Shown here: positions 40,832 through 50,315 of the stretch, piece by piece
Numbering within the stretch: position 1 is the first letter of the stretch
Layout of the letters: the number at the start of each line of letters is the position of its first letter
Assembly (NCBI GenBank): GCA_964479535.1
Contig: CAYZMM010000012.1
Location: 57,964 to 121,963 of the forward strand
DNA: 64,000 nt
Direction: 5' to 3'
Source: S015-6 sp964479535
GTDB lineage: Bacteria; Desulfobacterota; DSWW01
Translations under genes and position numbers: made by a program
The notes under the pieces: model-generated
What the model was told of the DNA's origin: nothing
Databases searched by the model: none
Seen by the model: only the letters and a program-made list of their open reading frames with translations

Positions 40832-42115
40832 ATGAACCCGGAACCCGACACCCGACGCTTCTACGGCTGGTGGCTGCTCTTCTTCCTGTGGATAATCTAC
40901 ACCCTTCCCATCGGGTTTGCCTTCTACAGCCCGGTCGTTCTGGCTCCGTTCATGATCGAGGACCTGGGGTGGTCACGAGGGGAGGTCATGGTGGGGGTCA
41001 CCGCCATCATGATGCTCTTCGGTATCAGCTCACCTCTGACCGCGTGGTTGATCACGCGCATCGGGGCAAGGAAGACCATCGTCATCGGGGGCAGCGTCGC
41101 AGCAGCAGCCGCCTTCCTGATTAGCCGATGGGGCCACATGTACCCCCTCTTCGTGGCGCTCGGCGTGGTGCAGGGACTGGGGATTTCCATGTCCGCCATG
41201 ATTCCGGTGCAGACCGTGGCGATCGCATGGTTTCACACGCGGCGGGCCATGGCCCTGGGACTCGTCCTGGGGGGCGGCGCGGTGGGTGGATTCCTGGCGC
41301 CGCAGCTCATCAACTGGGTCGCAGTGGGCACGGGAGGCGACTGGCGTATCGGATTCCTCCTCATCGCCGCCTCCTCCGTTGCCGGCGCCGTCGTAGCGCT
41401 CCTGGGCGTTCGCAACCGACCGGGAGATGTCGGTCAGCACCCGGACGGTATGGCTCCTGCAGAACGTTCCGAAACGACCGCGGAAAGGAAGGCGTTCTCC
41501 CGGACCTACCGCACCCAGGAGCCGTGGACCGCCAGAGAGGCCCTGAGGACGCGGGCCCTGTGGCTCCTCATCCTGGCGGTGACCGGCACCTTCTACATGT
41601 GGCAGATCGTGGTGACCCAGGGCCCGCTGCACTTGCAGGACCGCGGGTTCGAGCCCGCCATGAGCGCGTTCCTTTACAGCCTTGCCATCGGCTTGAGTAT
41701 CGTGGGCCGCTTCACGATTGCCGGACTGGGAGACAGGATCGAGCCCAGAGTTCTCTTCGCCACAGGGTCGCTCTGCGTGTTCACGGGCGGCGTCCTGTTC
41801 TGGTTCGTCTCCCCCGACGCCATGTGGACCGCCTACCTCTACCCCCTGCTCGCAGGTTTCGGCTTCGGGGCCGCCTACGTCTGCATCCCGACGATCACGG
41901 GCAACTACTGGGGCCCGGAAGCCTTCCCCGGTGTGAGCGGGATCGTCTCCCCCATCGCCATGCTGATCCAGGGATCGGCGGCTCCCCTTGCGGGCCTGCT
42001 GTACGACCGCCAGGGCACGTACCTGACCGTCCTGATCCTTGCATGGGTGGCCGTGGCGGTCGGCTTCACCGCCATGCTCTTCTGCCGACCCCCGAGCCGG
42101 ACGGAACGCGGTTAG
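40832..42115 (+). CDS. MFS transporter (OFA/monocarboxylate-like)
   Basis: A 427-residue carrier with twelve predicted hydrophobic segments. It begins with RRFYGWWLLFFLWIIYTLPI and LGWSRGEVMVGVTAIMML, which resembles the oxalate/formate antiporter family and monocarboxylate porters. The central loop is about residues 200-235. Anaerobic genomes often place such carriers near pyruvate metabolism genes; here it follows pyruvate kinase by 30 bases. The substrate is an inference. Its last four bases overlap the stop of the opposite-strand gene. Confidence 0.88.
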   Translation: MNPEPDTRRFYGWWLLFFLWIIYTLPIGFAFYSPVVLAPFMIEDLGWSRGEVMVGVTAIMMLFGISSPLTAWLITRIGARKTIVIGGSVAAAAAFLISRWGHMYPLFVALGVVQGLGISMSAMIPVQTVAIAWFHTRRAMALGLVLGGGAVGGFLAPQLINWVAVGTGGDWRIGFLLIAASSVAGAVVALLGVRNRPGDVGQHPDGMAPAERSETTAERKAFSRTYRTQEPWTAREALRTRALWLLILAVTGTFYMWQIVVTQGPLHLQDRGFEPAMSAFLYSLAIGLSIVGRFTIAGLGDRIEPRVLFATGSLCVFTGGVLFWFVSPDAMWTAYLYPLLAGFGFGAAYVCIPTITGNYWGPEAFPGVSGIVSPIAMLIQGSAAPLAGLLYDRQGTYLTVLILAWVAVAVGFTAMLFCRPPSRTERG

Positions 42116-42504
42116 AGAAAGCGCAGGATCATCAGCGAGCTGACCACGACCAGCACCAGGGTCAGGGGGAGGTTCTCCCCGCCTCCCTTGTCCTTGGCAA
42201 ACATACCGTTCTGCAGAAAGTACGCGGTGTCGATCACGGTGAGAAACAGCAGCATGCCGCCGCACACGAGTGTCAAGCGCTCACCCAGAGGGTTTCCGAG
42301 CAACAGGAGGATGGCCGACACGACCAGGAGCACAGAGAGCACGGAATCAGGGTAAACGAAGCAGCGTTCGTGCTCCACGTAGCCCGTGGGCAGCCACGGT
42401 TCCGTGTGTTCGGTTCTCAACCAGGTCATCCAGAACCCGGCGATCCCGAGGGCCGTGAGGATCTGGACCGCAGCGATGATCCTTGGGTCGATGAAATCCA
42501 GCAT
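42112..42504 (-). CDS. Small membrane protein
   Basis: A 130-residue hydrophobic protein with about four helices (ILTALGIAGFWMTWL, SVLLVVSAILLLLG, TLVCGGMLLFLTVIDTAYFL, LTLVLVVVSSLMIL). No family was recognised. ATG at 42504 follows AACAGGAGG. It converges with and slightly overlaps the MFS gene. Confidence 0.65.
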   Translation of the reverse strand: MLDFIDPRIIAAVQILTALGIAGFWMTWLRTEHTEPWLPTGYVEHERCFVYPDSVLSVLLVVSAILLLLGNPLGERLTLVCGGMLLFLTVIDTAYFLQNGMFAKDKGGGENLPLTLVLVVVSSLMILRFL

Positions 42505-42694
42505 TTGCATCCTCCTGTTCACGTTTGAGAATCCGGAAGAGGGAGACCGCCGGGTGTGTTTCTAGCACGATTCGGGCGACGGCTCAACGGAGGGACCGGA
42601 GCGCGGCGCCCGAGAAGTCAAGATCCGGTGGATTCGGGACGATCTTCCCTTGTGAAAACCGATAAGAAGGCCAAACCTCCCATTCCGGGGACCC

Positions 42695-44293
42695 ATGCGC
42701 CGAAGACACATTGAAACGTGCGTCCTGTCGCTGCGCCTGCCTCGATGCATCTCTGTCCTCACGATCCTGGTCCTCCAGACCGTTGTTTCCACGGCGCAGA
42801 CGGGCGGGGAGGCCCGACCCCGGCCTGCAGAGAACCCTGTCTGCGAGACAGGGGTGGAGAAGTCGGACGACGCCCTGAACAGGATTCTTTCCAGCGCAAT
42901 CCGGAAGAGGGGGGGGAGGGAGAAGCTGAGTAGCCTTCGAGACGACTACTCGGCGACCCGTATCGTGTTCCAGGATGTCCACGGAACGGAGATCCTGCAG
43001 AGAACGTGGACGATGCGTCCCGACCTCTTCCGGCAGGACACGATTCAGAACGGGATCCTCGTCAAGTCCCAGCAGTACGACGGAAAGGCCTTTCTGGAGG
43101 CATACGGGCCGCGTGTGCGCTTCGGCCTGGAAAAAGACTTGAAAACGCTGCTCGAAAACCTGGAACTGAACCGGATCTTCTCTCTGCTGCCCATCGGCAG
43201 CGAGCCGTATCCTGCGACCCTGGGAGGGAGGAGCCGTCAAGGCGGAAGGTGGCTGCGGGAAATACGCGTCGAAGGCCCGTCCGGGTTGACCTACAGGCTG
43301 TTCCTCGATGAGGAAACCTGCCTGGTCGCCAGGCTGGAATACCTGGAACGGAGGCAATACGCCCAGGGTCTCGAGACCCATGCAATGGTCACCCACATTG
43401 ATTCCTACACGGTCGTGGACGGCGTGCGGGTCGCGGACAGGCTGCGTCTGTTCTCCGGGGGCGTGCCGAAGGCGGCGGTACGGCTGGTGGAGCACAGGTT
43501 CAACGTGGGCCTGGACGCAGACTTCTTCAGCCGGGAACGGCTGCTGCAGGATCTGTCAGCGAGTCCCGTGATGGAGGAGAAGATCGCACCGGACCGGAGG
43601 CTGCAATGCGAATGGAAGGAGGCCGCATACCGCAAGATCGTGGAACGCCTCCGGACACACGGCGGCTGCCGTTTCAGAGAGGCGGCCTCCTACGGCGACC
43701 CCCGGAGGTACCGGGAACGTCTCTTTGAGTCGGGCCTTACGCTCCTGGTGGAACCGAACCGCCTCGGGGACGAAGACGTCCGGGCCTTCTATGCCGAACT
43801 CCTGCCCGGCCCTTCCGGCTTCCATCATGACTGCATCGTGCTGGCAGCACCTCCGGAAGACTCTTCCGTTTCCGGCGACCTTCTGCTGCACGAAATGACG
43901 CATGCCCTGCTCCGCCGAGGCCAGGAGGAGGCGCCGCTCGCGATCCGTGACGACGAATATTTCGCATACTTCCAGGGGAGTCTCTTCGGGGTCGGAAGCT
44001 TCCTCGAATCCTTCGAAAGAATTGCCTTCCGCGGGCAGCAAGAGAAGGGGGCGCAGGCGGAGGAACAGGCGACGCGTCTCTGGAGGGCCTTCAGGCGGAA
44101 TCTCCACCAGGCCCGAACAAACCATCGAATGACCGACGAGGCGCTCGACCAGTTTCGGGAATGGTGCGGAGTCGATTTCGACCCGGAGAGGATCCGGCAC
44201 CACTACCTGGACCTGGGCGTAGACCCGGACTGGTTGCCCACCGCCGGGGAGGTCAAACGCAAGGCCCTGTCTTCGGGGCCCCCTCCTCGCTGA
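42695..44293 (+). CDS. Exported protein: LolA-like domain plus HExxH domain
   Basis: A 532-residue exported protein with a signal-like N-terminus (VLTILVLQTVVSTAQT). Residues about 60-290 resemble an outer-membrane lipoprotein-sorting (LolA/LppX-like) half-barrel: RTWTMRPDLFRQDTIQNGIL, YDGKAFLEAYG, TYRLFLDEETCLVARLEY, VDGVRVADRLRLF. The C-terminal third has LLHEMTHALLRRGQEE, an HExxH zinc motif (His399, Glu400, His403) typical of gluzincin proteases, with a possible third ligand further on. The combination is unfamiliar to me. Protease activity in the periplasm is an inference. Confidence 0.6.
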   Translation: MRRRHIETCVLSLRLPRCISVLTILVLQTVVSTAQTGGEARPRPAENPVCETGVEKSDDALNRILSSAIRKRGGREKLSSLRDDYSATRIVFQDVHGTEILQRTWTMRPDLFRQDTIQNGILVKSQQYDGKAFLEAYGPRVRFGLEKDLKTLLENLELNRIFSLLPIGSEPYPATLGGRSRQGGRWLREIRVEGPSGLTYRLFLDEETCLVARLEYLERRQYAQGLETHAMVTHIDSYTVVDGVRVADRLRLFSGGVPKAAVRLVEHRFNVGLDADFFSRERLLQDLSASPVMEEKIAPDRRLQCEWKEAAYRKIVERLRTHGGCRFREAASYGDPRRYRERLFESGLTLLVEPNRLGDEDVRAFYAELLPGPSGFHHDCIVLAAPPEDSSVSGDLLLHEMTHALLRRGQEEAPLAIRDDEYFAYFQGSLFGVGSFLESFERIAFRGQQEKGAQAEEQATRLWRAFRRNLHQARTNHRMTDEALDQFREWCGVDFDPERIRHHYLDLGVDPDWLPTAGEVKRKALSSGPPPR

Positions 44294-44333
44294 TCGGCCG
44301 AACCTTCCCGCGCAGTCCCCATCGCCTTTTTCT

Positions 44334-44362
44334 TTGACTCGGACCCCATGCGTGCTTACCTT
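44334..44362 (+). promoter_or_regulatory. Likely sigma-70 promoter for ftsH
   Basis: TTGACT (44334-44339), 17 bases, TACCTT (44357-44362), located 45 bases before the ATG of ftsH and just after the stop of the preceding gene. Confidence 0.5.
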
Positions 44363-44407
44363 GCATCCTAAAACAAACTCGATCCGACATGTTCTACGGA
44401 GTTGCAA

Positions 44408-46315
44408 ATGTACAGTAACCCGCGGGGTTCGAAGACCGAAGACGATAACGTCCTGAACAAAATGAAGCCCTCCATCCCGCCCAAGGGAGACCCGAACCGG
44501 CGTAAGTTCCACTTTTCAATATGGTATTTCTTCCTGGCCATCCTCCTCTTCTCCCTGCTTCACGACTACATGGCCGAGAAGCAGGTCGAGACGATCCGTT
44601 ACTCGGAATTCAAGCGATATGTCATGGAGAACCAGGTCAAGGAACTGGTCCTCAGGCCGGAGCAGATCACGGGAACGCTCCTCAAGGACGAGCAGGGGCG
44701 GGCAGACAGGCCTTTCGTGACGGTCCGTGTGGATGACCCGGAGCTGGTAAGGCTCCTGGACGAAAAGGGAATCACCTACACCGGCCGGCGCTCCAGCAAG
44801 TGGCTGACCGGCTTGCTCTCCTGGGTGTTTCCCCTCCTGCTCTTCATCCTCATCTGGAGGTTCCTGCTGGGCCGGATGGCAGGGGGCCCGCAGGGCGTGC
44901 TGTCGGTGGGGAAGTCCCGGGCCAAGATTTTCGCGGAACGAGAGGTGCCGGTCACCTTCAACGATGTGGCGGGCATCGACGAGGCGAAGCAGGAACTCTC
45001 GGAAATCGTCGAATTCCTCAAGACGCCCGAGAAGTTCACGCGCCTCGGGGGGAAGATCCCCAAGGGCGTTCTGCTGGTCGGCGCGCCGGGCACGGGGAAG
45101 ACCCTGCTCGCCAAGGCGGTGGCAGGCGAATCCGGGGTTCCCTTCTTCAGCATCAGCGGGTCGGATTTCGTGGAGATGTTCGTGGGAGTGGGTGCGGCAA
45201 GGGTCCGGGACCTCTTTGCGCAGGCGAAGGAGAATGCGCCCTGCATCATCTTCATCGACGAGCTGGACGCGCTGGGCAAGGCGCGGGGCATCGGCACCTT
45301 TGGCGGCCATGACGAGCGTGAGCAGACCCTGAACCAGCTCCTCGTGGAAATGGACGGTTTCGATGCGAACGCCGGTGTGATCATCATGGCGGCGACCAAC
45401 CGGCCCGAGATCCTGGATCCCGCCCTGCTCAGGCCCGGGCGGTTCGACCGTAACGTGGCCATCGACCGGCCGGACGTGGCAGGCCGGGAGTTCATCCTGA
45501 AGGTCCACACAGAGGGCGTTACGCTGGCCGCAGACGTGGATCTGGCAAGGGTTGCGGCGCTGACGCCCGGCTTTGTCGGTGCCGATCTGGCGAACCTGGT
45601 CAACGAAGCCGCCCTGCTCTCCGCAAGGCGGAACAAGGACAGCGTGGAAATGAAGGATTTCCAGGAAGCGATCGACCGGGTGATCGGCGGACTGGAAAAG
45701 AAGAATCGCGTGATCAACCAGAAGGAGAAGCGCATCGTAGCCTATCACGAGGCCGGTCACGCCCTTGTGGCGATGAATGTGCCCACGGCCGACCCTGTCA
45801 ACAAGGTGAGCATCATTCCCCGGGGCATCGCCGCCCTGGGATACACGCAGCAGCTGCCCACCGAGGACCGCTATCTCATGACGCGGGAAGAGCTGCGTGA
45901 CCGCCTCTGTGTTCTGCTGGGAGGCAGGGTGGCCGAGGAGATCGTCTTCGGCGACATCTCCACCGGCGCACAGAACGACTTGCAGCGAGCCACCGACATT
46001 GCACGGAGCATGGTCACCGAGTACGGGATGAGCGAAAGGCTGGGGGTCGTCACGTACGGCGAGCAGAAACGCCCTGCCTTTCTCAACACGGGTGGGGGTT
46101 CGGCGCCTTCGAGGGAATACAGCGAGGAAACCGCTCGGGCCATCGACGAGGAAATCCTGAGCCTGGTGAACGAGGCCCACGACCGGGTCAGAAGAATCCT
46201 GAACGACAAGCGCGATCAGCTGGAGACACTTTCCACAACGCTCCTGGAGAAGGAAACCCTGCAGGGAGAGGAGCTGAAGGAATTGCTCGAGAAGCCGCGA
46301 CAGGAGAATCCATGA
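44408..46315 (+). CDS. ftsH: ATP-dependent zinc metalloprotease FtsH
   Basis: A 635-residue membrane AAA+ protease that degrades membrane and short-lived cytosolic proteins. Two N-terminal membrane helices (WYFFLAILLFSLLHD, WVFPLLLFILIWRFLLG) flank a small periplasmic domain. The AAA module has Walker A GAPGTGKT (225-232), Walker B IIFIDELDALGK, and the arginine-finger RPGRFDR. The protease has HEAGH (His447, Glu448, His451). ATG at 44408 has GGAG upstream; TTG at 44402 is less likely. Its stop overlaps the lipocalin ATG by four bases. Confidence 0.97.
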   Translation: MYSNPRGSKTEDDNVLNKMKPSIPPKGDPNRRKFHFSIWYFFLAILLFSLLHDYMAEKQVETIRYSEFKRYVMENQVKELVLRPEQITGTLLKDEQGRADRPFVTVRVDDPELVRLLDEKGITYTGRRSSKWLTGLLSWVFPLLLFILIWRFLLGRMAGGPQGVLSVGKSRAKIFAEREVPVTFNDVAGIDEAKQELSEIVEFLKTPEKFTRLGGKIPKGVLLVGAPGTGKTLLAKAVAGESGVPFFSISGSDFVEMFVGVGAARVRDLFAQAKENAPCIIFIDELDALGKARGIGTFGGHDEREQTLNQLLVEMDGFDANAGVIIMAATNRPEILDPALLRPGRFDRNVAIDRPDVAGREFILKVHTEGVTLAADVDLARVAALTPGFVGADLANLVNEAALLSARRNKDSVEMKDFQEAIDRVIGGLEKKNRVINQKEKRIVAYHEAGHALVAMNVPTADPVNKVSIIPRGIAALGYTQQLPTEDRYLMTREELRDRLCVLLGGRVAEEIVFGDISTGAQNDLQRATDIARSMVTEYGMSERLGVVTYGEQKRPAFLNTGGGSAPSREYSEETARAIDEEILSLVNEAHDRVRRILNDKRDQLETLSTTLLEKETLQGEELKELLEKPRQENP

Positions 46316-46857
46316 GCAGATCTTTGTATACAGGGTTGCTCGTCCTCTGCATAACCCTCGGAACGGGCTGCGGCGCCTCACGATCGAAACCGGCGCCCGA
46401 GCTGTCTGTGGTGCCTCACGTCGATATCGGACGCTACGTCGGAACCTGGTACGAGATCGCACGTTACCCGAATCGCTTTCAGAGGGAGTGCGTTGCCGTC
46501 ACGGCAGACTATTCGTTGCGCGACGACGGCAGGATCCGGGTCGTGAACGCCTGCCGAAAAGGCGGCTTCGACGGACCGATCAAGCGCGTCGAGGGAAAAG
46601 CCTGGGTGGTGGACAGGGAAACGAATGCGAAGCTCAAGGTACAGTTCTTCTGGCCCTTCCGCGGCGCCTACTGGATCATCGACCTCGGGGAGGACTACGA
46701 GTACGCGGTCGTGGGCCACCCGAAACGAAAGTACCTCTGGATCCTGAGCCGCACCCCGGACCTGCCGGAGGAGACCTACCGGAGCATCACGGAACGGCTC
46801 GTGCGCAAGGATTATGATCCGGCCCGTCTCCGGAAGACCCCGCAACCCGCCCCCTGA
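46312..46857 (+). CDS. blc: Outer-membrane lipoprotein lipocalin (Blc-like)
   Basis: A 181-residue lipocalin with a lipobox (LGTGCGA) after a short hydrophobic signal. Lipocalin signature GTWYEIARYPNRFQ and a YAVVGHPKRKYLWILSRTP segment match bacterial Blc, which binds lysophospholipids and helps maintain the envelope. It is translationally coupled to ftsH by an ATGA overlap. This pairing suggests shared membrane-stress expression. Its own stop is followed by a repeat-rich, non-coding stretch. Confidence 0.9.
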   Translation: MSRSLYTGLLVLCITLGTGCGASRSKPAPELSVVPHVDIGRYVGTWYEIARYPNRFQRECVAVTADYSLRDDGRIRVVNACRKGGFDGPIKRVEGKAWVVDRETNAKLKVQFFWPFRGAYWIIDLGEDYEYAVVGHPKRKYLWILSRTPDLPEETYRSITERLVRKDYDPARLRKTPQPAP

Positions 46858-46916
46858 ATCTTCTTGCCATCAGCCCAACAGCAGCCCGACAGGAGCCCGA
46901 CAGAGGAGCCCGACAG

Positions 46917-47182
46917 GGTCGGACCAGGCTATGTCCCTGGAACTGAAGGCAATCAGTCCTCAAAACGATCTGAGAAAGCGCTTAGAGACCCGATTTCAGC
47001 TCCAAAATTGGGCCTGTAAGAACTTCCATGTACCGGGAGAAACCGGATGCGTCACCTTCAAGATCTGTCTCTCCATCAGTTACAGCCGCATTTTCACTGC
47101 CGAAAATGCGGCTGTAAGCCCCTGATCACACCCGATTTCAGGCCATTCGGTTTCCGAATCGCATACTTAGCTTGGTCCGACC
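46917..47182. repeat. Non-coding inverted-repeat element 1 (MITE/REP-like)
   Basis: A stretch of about 266 bases between the lipocalin and nitrilase genes is bounded by GGTCGGACCA (46917-46926) and its exact reverse complement TGGTCCGACC (47173-47182). Just left lie three direct copies of AGCCCGACAG. The inside contains a 16-bp perfect hairpin and two copies of CCCGATTTCAG, and has no gene. The element at 56892-57056 has the same ends. Confidence 0.7.
47080..47117. repeat. 16-bp perfect hairpin within element 1
   Basis: TTACAGCCGCATTTTC and its reverse complement GAAAATGCGGCTGTAA are separated by six bases. It would form a stable stem in RNA or DNA and lies inside the inverted-repeat element. 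It is not followed by a T-run. Confidence 0.75.
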
Positions 47183-47302
47183 TGAAGATGAATGAAGATG
47201 ACGCACAGGGATGAATGAGCTGAGTTGCATCCCGATCGCCTTGTGCGGAGAATGGGGGCTCCGAAGATCGCAACCCGCACCGGCTCGAAAGGGAGGCGCT
47301 CC

Positions 47303-48190
47303 ATGGCGAAGGTCCGCATCTCGGCTGTCCCGTTCAAGGCAGGGCCCATCAGCTCGTTTGACGACTTTGCCGGGCACGTGACCCGAAAGGTGGACCAGGG
47401 TGCGACGGAGAGGCCGGACATCCTGGTCTTTCCGGAGCTTTTCACTATGGAGCTCCTGAACTTCTTCGAGGAACCGGACATCATCGACAAGTTCGCGCGC
47501 CTCACCACATACACCGGGGACTACGTAGCCCTCTTCAGCGGCCTGGCCCGGGAAAGGGGCTTCTACATCGTGGGCGGTTCGCATCTCAAGGAGGTGGAAG
47601 GCAGGTTCTACAACACGGCGCACCTGTTCACACCGGAGGGCAAGGTCTGGGAGCAGCAGAAATGTCATCTCGTCCCGCTCGAAACGGCCTGGACCGCCCC
47701 GGGAGACGAACTGAAGATCTTCGAGACGGAGAAGGTCAAATTCAGCATCCTGACCTGCTACGATCTCGAGTTCCCGGAAACGTCACGCCTCATGACCCTG
47801 CGGGGCGCCGACATCCTGATCTCGCCGTCGGCCACCTTCGACGAGCAGGGGTACTGGCGGGTCCGCCACTGCGGCCACGCCCGCTGCGTGGAAGACCAGG
47901 TCTTCGTGGTTCACTGCAGCCTTCTGGGTGAGGCGGCGGGCATTCCATTGTGGGGGATGGCCTCGATCCTGACCCCCTGCGACGCCGGGTTTCCCCTGAA
48001 GGGGATCGCCGCCGAATCCCCCGTGAACGAGGAGACCGTGACCACCGCCGACCTGGATACCGACCTGCTCTACGAGCATCGAGCCAAGGGCACGGTCACG
48101 ACGCTCAAAGACCGAAGGTGGGACGTGCTCGAGGCCCTGCACGATTTCGAAAGCCGCGAGCCGACAGGGTCCAAGGCGAAGGACATGTAA
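47303..48190 (+). CDS. Carbon-nitrogen hydrolase (nitrilase superfamily)
   Basis: A 295-residue nitrilase-superfamily enzyme hydrolysing an amide or related C-N bond. The catalytic Glu-Lys-Cys triad is visible: Glu in LVFPELFTM, Lys in WEQQKCHLVPLE, and Cys152 in LTCYDLEFPE. Typical members act on omega-amides, carbamoyl-amines or formamide. The ATG at 47303 has GGGAGG upstream; the frame is open further back without support. No partner gene is coupled. The substrate is unknown. Confidence 0.9.
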   Translation: MAKVRISAVPFKAGPISSFDDFAGHVTRKVDQGATERPDILVFPELFTMELLNFFEEPDIIDKFARLTTYTGDYVALFSGLARERGFYIVGGSHLKEVEGRFYNTAHLFTPEGKVWEQQKCHLVPLETAWTAPGDELKIFETEKVKFSILTCYDLEFPETSRLMTLRGADILISPSATFDEQGYWRVRHCGHARCVEDQVFVVHCSLLGEAAGIPLWGMASILTPCDAGFPLKGIAAESPVNEETVTTADLDTDLLYEHRAKGTVTTLKDRRWDVLEALHDFESREPTGSKAKDM

Positions 48191-48227
48191 CCCGCATGTC
48201 GGACGAAGCCTTCTGCTGCGAGCGGTG

Positions 48228-49277
48228 CTATCTGCGGCAATCCAGGAACTTGGAGTCGAACACGGCACCGATCAGGAGGCGGTTCCCGTGGACCGCAGCC
48301 ACCGTGGATGCGGAGATCTCCTCCCCCTTGTTGAGATAGACCTCCTCCACGTCGTATCCGCCTCCCTCCCGCGGTGTCAGGTGAAGCACCTGGGAGGGGG
48401 ACAGGGTCCAGTTGTCTTCGAAGTGCTTCGCTGTGGTCAGCAGCTGCGGATGGGCTCCGATCCAGAGGCCTCCCTCGGAATCGACTTCGATGTTGTCCGC
48501 CCCTGTATCGAGATCGATCTTCTCACGGGGCTCCAGTCTTCCCGATGCCGGTTCGCGGTCGAAGACATGAAGGGCCCCCTCCGTAATGGAGCAGACGTAG
48601 ATCGATCGCCCGTCCGGGCTCACGTTGATTCCGTTCGCGTACCCGATGCCGGACGCGGCTTCCACGAACTCCGCTCCGTCGTAATAGAGGACATTCGAGA
48701 GGGGAAGTTGCAGGTAGTCCTCCATCTTTCGCTTCCAGCCGGTTGGGTAGCGGTGGTCATTCGTCACGTAGAAAGCCCGAGAGCCTACCCCCACGACATC
48801 GTTCGGTGAGACGATCATCGGAGAGGTCAGGGTTTCCCTGTACATCAGGGCCCCGTCCTTCAGATCGAACACCTCGACGCCGTGGTCCCCTCCCTGGTGG
48901 TTGACGACGAAGAGCACTTCCCGGCCCGCCTGGCCGATGTACAGCCCGATCCCGTGGGGGCGGAAATCCGGGTCCGCATCGGGCGTGAGATTCACCGGCT
49001 CGGCGGCGTCCGCCTTCAGGTCGTAGGCGTAAATTGCGCCGCGGCCCGGCCGACCCGCCTGCAGGGCTCTCCGGTCGCAGCTGGACACATAGGCGACGCG
49101 GGTCCGCGGGTGGATCGTGATGTCCTCGGGTCCCATCACGCCTCCCACCGCCTTGCACCGGCCCGTAAAATGGGGCTCGATCGTCTTGAACTGACCGGCG
49201 CTCCAGTAGAGATATACGACCCAGCCCGCCACGAGGATGACCAGAAGCCCCAATGCAATCGTGATTCGCTTCGCCAT
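48228..49277 (-). CDS. Paraoxonase/arylesterase-like membrane-anchored propeller
   Basis: A 349-residue protein with an N-terminal membrane helix (ALGLLVILVAGWVVYLYW). The rest matches serum paraoxonase/SMP-30-like six-bladed propellers that hydrolyse lactones or aryl esters with calcium. Landmarks are GPEDITIHPRT, DPDFRPHGIGLY, MIVSPNDVVGVGSRAFYVTN, and YANGINVSPDGRSIYV. These match PON1 calcium-binding segments. It faces outward, anchored at the membrane. ATG at 49277 after AGAGGGGG. It diverges from UbiA. Confidence 0.87.
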   Translation of the reverse strand: MAKRITIALGLLVILVAGWVVYLYWSAGQFKTIEPHFTGRCKAVGGVMGPEDITIHPRTRVAYVSSCDRRALQAGRPGRGAIYAYDLKADAAEPVNLTPDADPDFRPHGIGLYIGQAGREVLFVVNHQGGDHGVEVFDLKDGALMYRETLTSPMIVSPNDVVGVGSRAFYVTNDHRYPTGWKRKMEDYLQLPLSNVLYYDGAEFVEAASGIGYANGINVSPDGRSIYVCSITEGALHVFDREPASGRLEPREKIDLDTGADNIEVDSEGGLWIGAHPQLLTTAKHFEDNWTLSPSQVLHLTPREGGGYDVEEVYLNKGEEISASTVAAVHGNRLLIGAVFDSKFLDCRR

Positions 49278-49370
49278 GTTCGCCCCCTCTTCTTCCTCGG
49301 AGATGGTTGCCTCCCTCTATAACACAACCGGTTTGACTCGGCCAGGCTCAGGTTCTAACATCCTCGGGTT

Positions 49371-50315
49371 ATGAAAACGGAACCCGGCACCCGGACCGAC
49401 CCGGCCCACTCCGGGATCTCGCGCCTGAAGCTCTTCATGGCTCTTTCCAGGACACCCCACGGAATCCTGGACATGGCCACTCCCGGCCTGGCGGCCCTGC
49501 TCGCCTTCGGCGGCTTCCCGCCGTTCCCCGTCATCGTTCTGGGGCTCCTGACCGCCTTCGCCGGCTACACGTCGGTTTACGCACTCAACGATGTCGTCGA
49601 TTACCGGGTGGACCTGGAAAAGGCCCGGCAGGGCTTTCTGCAGGAATCCGGCAGCGATCTGGACGCCGTGTACCTGCGCCACCCCGTCGCACAAGGCTAC
49701 CTCAGCCTCAAGGAAGCCTTCGTCTGGACCGGGGGCTGGGCCCTCACGGCCCTGATCGGGGCTTACCTCCTGAATCCTGTCTGTGCCCTGATCTTCCTCC
49801 TCGGCGGGCTGCTCGAAGCCGTCTACTGCCTTCTTCTCAGGGTGACCTACCTTCGCGTGATCGTCAGCGGTGTGGTCAAGACCCTCGGCGCAGTCGCCGC
49901 CGTGTTCGCCGTCGATCCGGATCCGTCCCCGGCGTTTCTCGCCGTCCTGTTCCTCTGGATCTTCTTCTGGGAGATCGGCGGTCAGAACATCCCGAACGAC
50001 TGGACCGACCTCCAGGAGGACCTTCGCCTCGAGGCGAAGACCGTTCCGGTCCGGTTCGGACCGGACGGATCGGTCCGGCTGATCGTGGCCTCCCTCGCCA
50101 TCGCTTCTGGGCTGAGTATCGTTCTCTTCTGGATGACCCCGACCCGCCTGGGTCCTATCTACCTGGCGGGAAGCCTTGTTGCAGGCGCTTCTTTCCTTCT
50201 CCTGCCCGCCTACCGACTCCTGAAAGGGGCATCCCGGGAAGAAGCGATCGCCCTTTTCAACCGGGCGAGCTACTATCCACTGGCCATGCTCTTCGTGGTG
50301 ATGGTCAGCTGGTAG
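49371..50315 (+). CDS. UbiA-family prenyltransferase
   Basis: A 314-residue integral membrane prenyltransferase with about eight hydrophobic helices. Two aspartate-rich motifs that bind magnesium and the prenyl diphosphate are seen: ALNDVVDYRVD and IPNDWTDLQED. Members attach polyprenyl chains to quinone, heme or other aromatic acceptors. With ubiE in the same window this could belong to quinone synthesis, but the two are 13 kb apart, so the acceptor is unresolved. Its stop overlaps that of the thioesterase on the opposite strand. Confidence 0.85.
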   Translation: MKTEPGTRTDPAHSGISRLKLFMALSRTPHGILDMATPGLAALLAFGGFPPFPVIVLGLLTAFAGYTSVYALNDVVDYRVDLEKARQGFLQESGSDLDAVYLRHPVAQGYLSLKEAFVWTGGWALTALIGAYLLNPVCALIFLLGGLLEAVYCLLLRVTYLRVIVSGVVKTLGAVAAVFAVDPDPSPAFLAVLFLWIFFWEIGGQNIPNDWTDLQEDLRLEAKTVPVRFGPDGSVRLIVASLAIASGLSIVLFWMTPTRLGPIYLAGSLVAGASFLLLPAYRLLKGASREEAIALFNRASYYPLAMLFVVMVSW

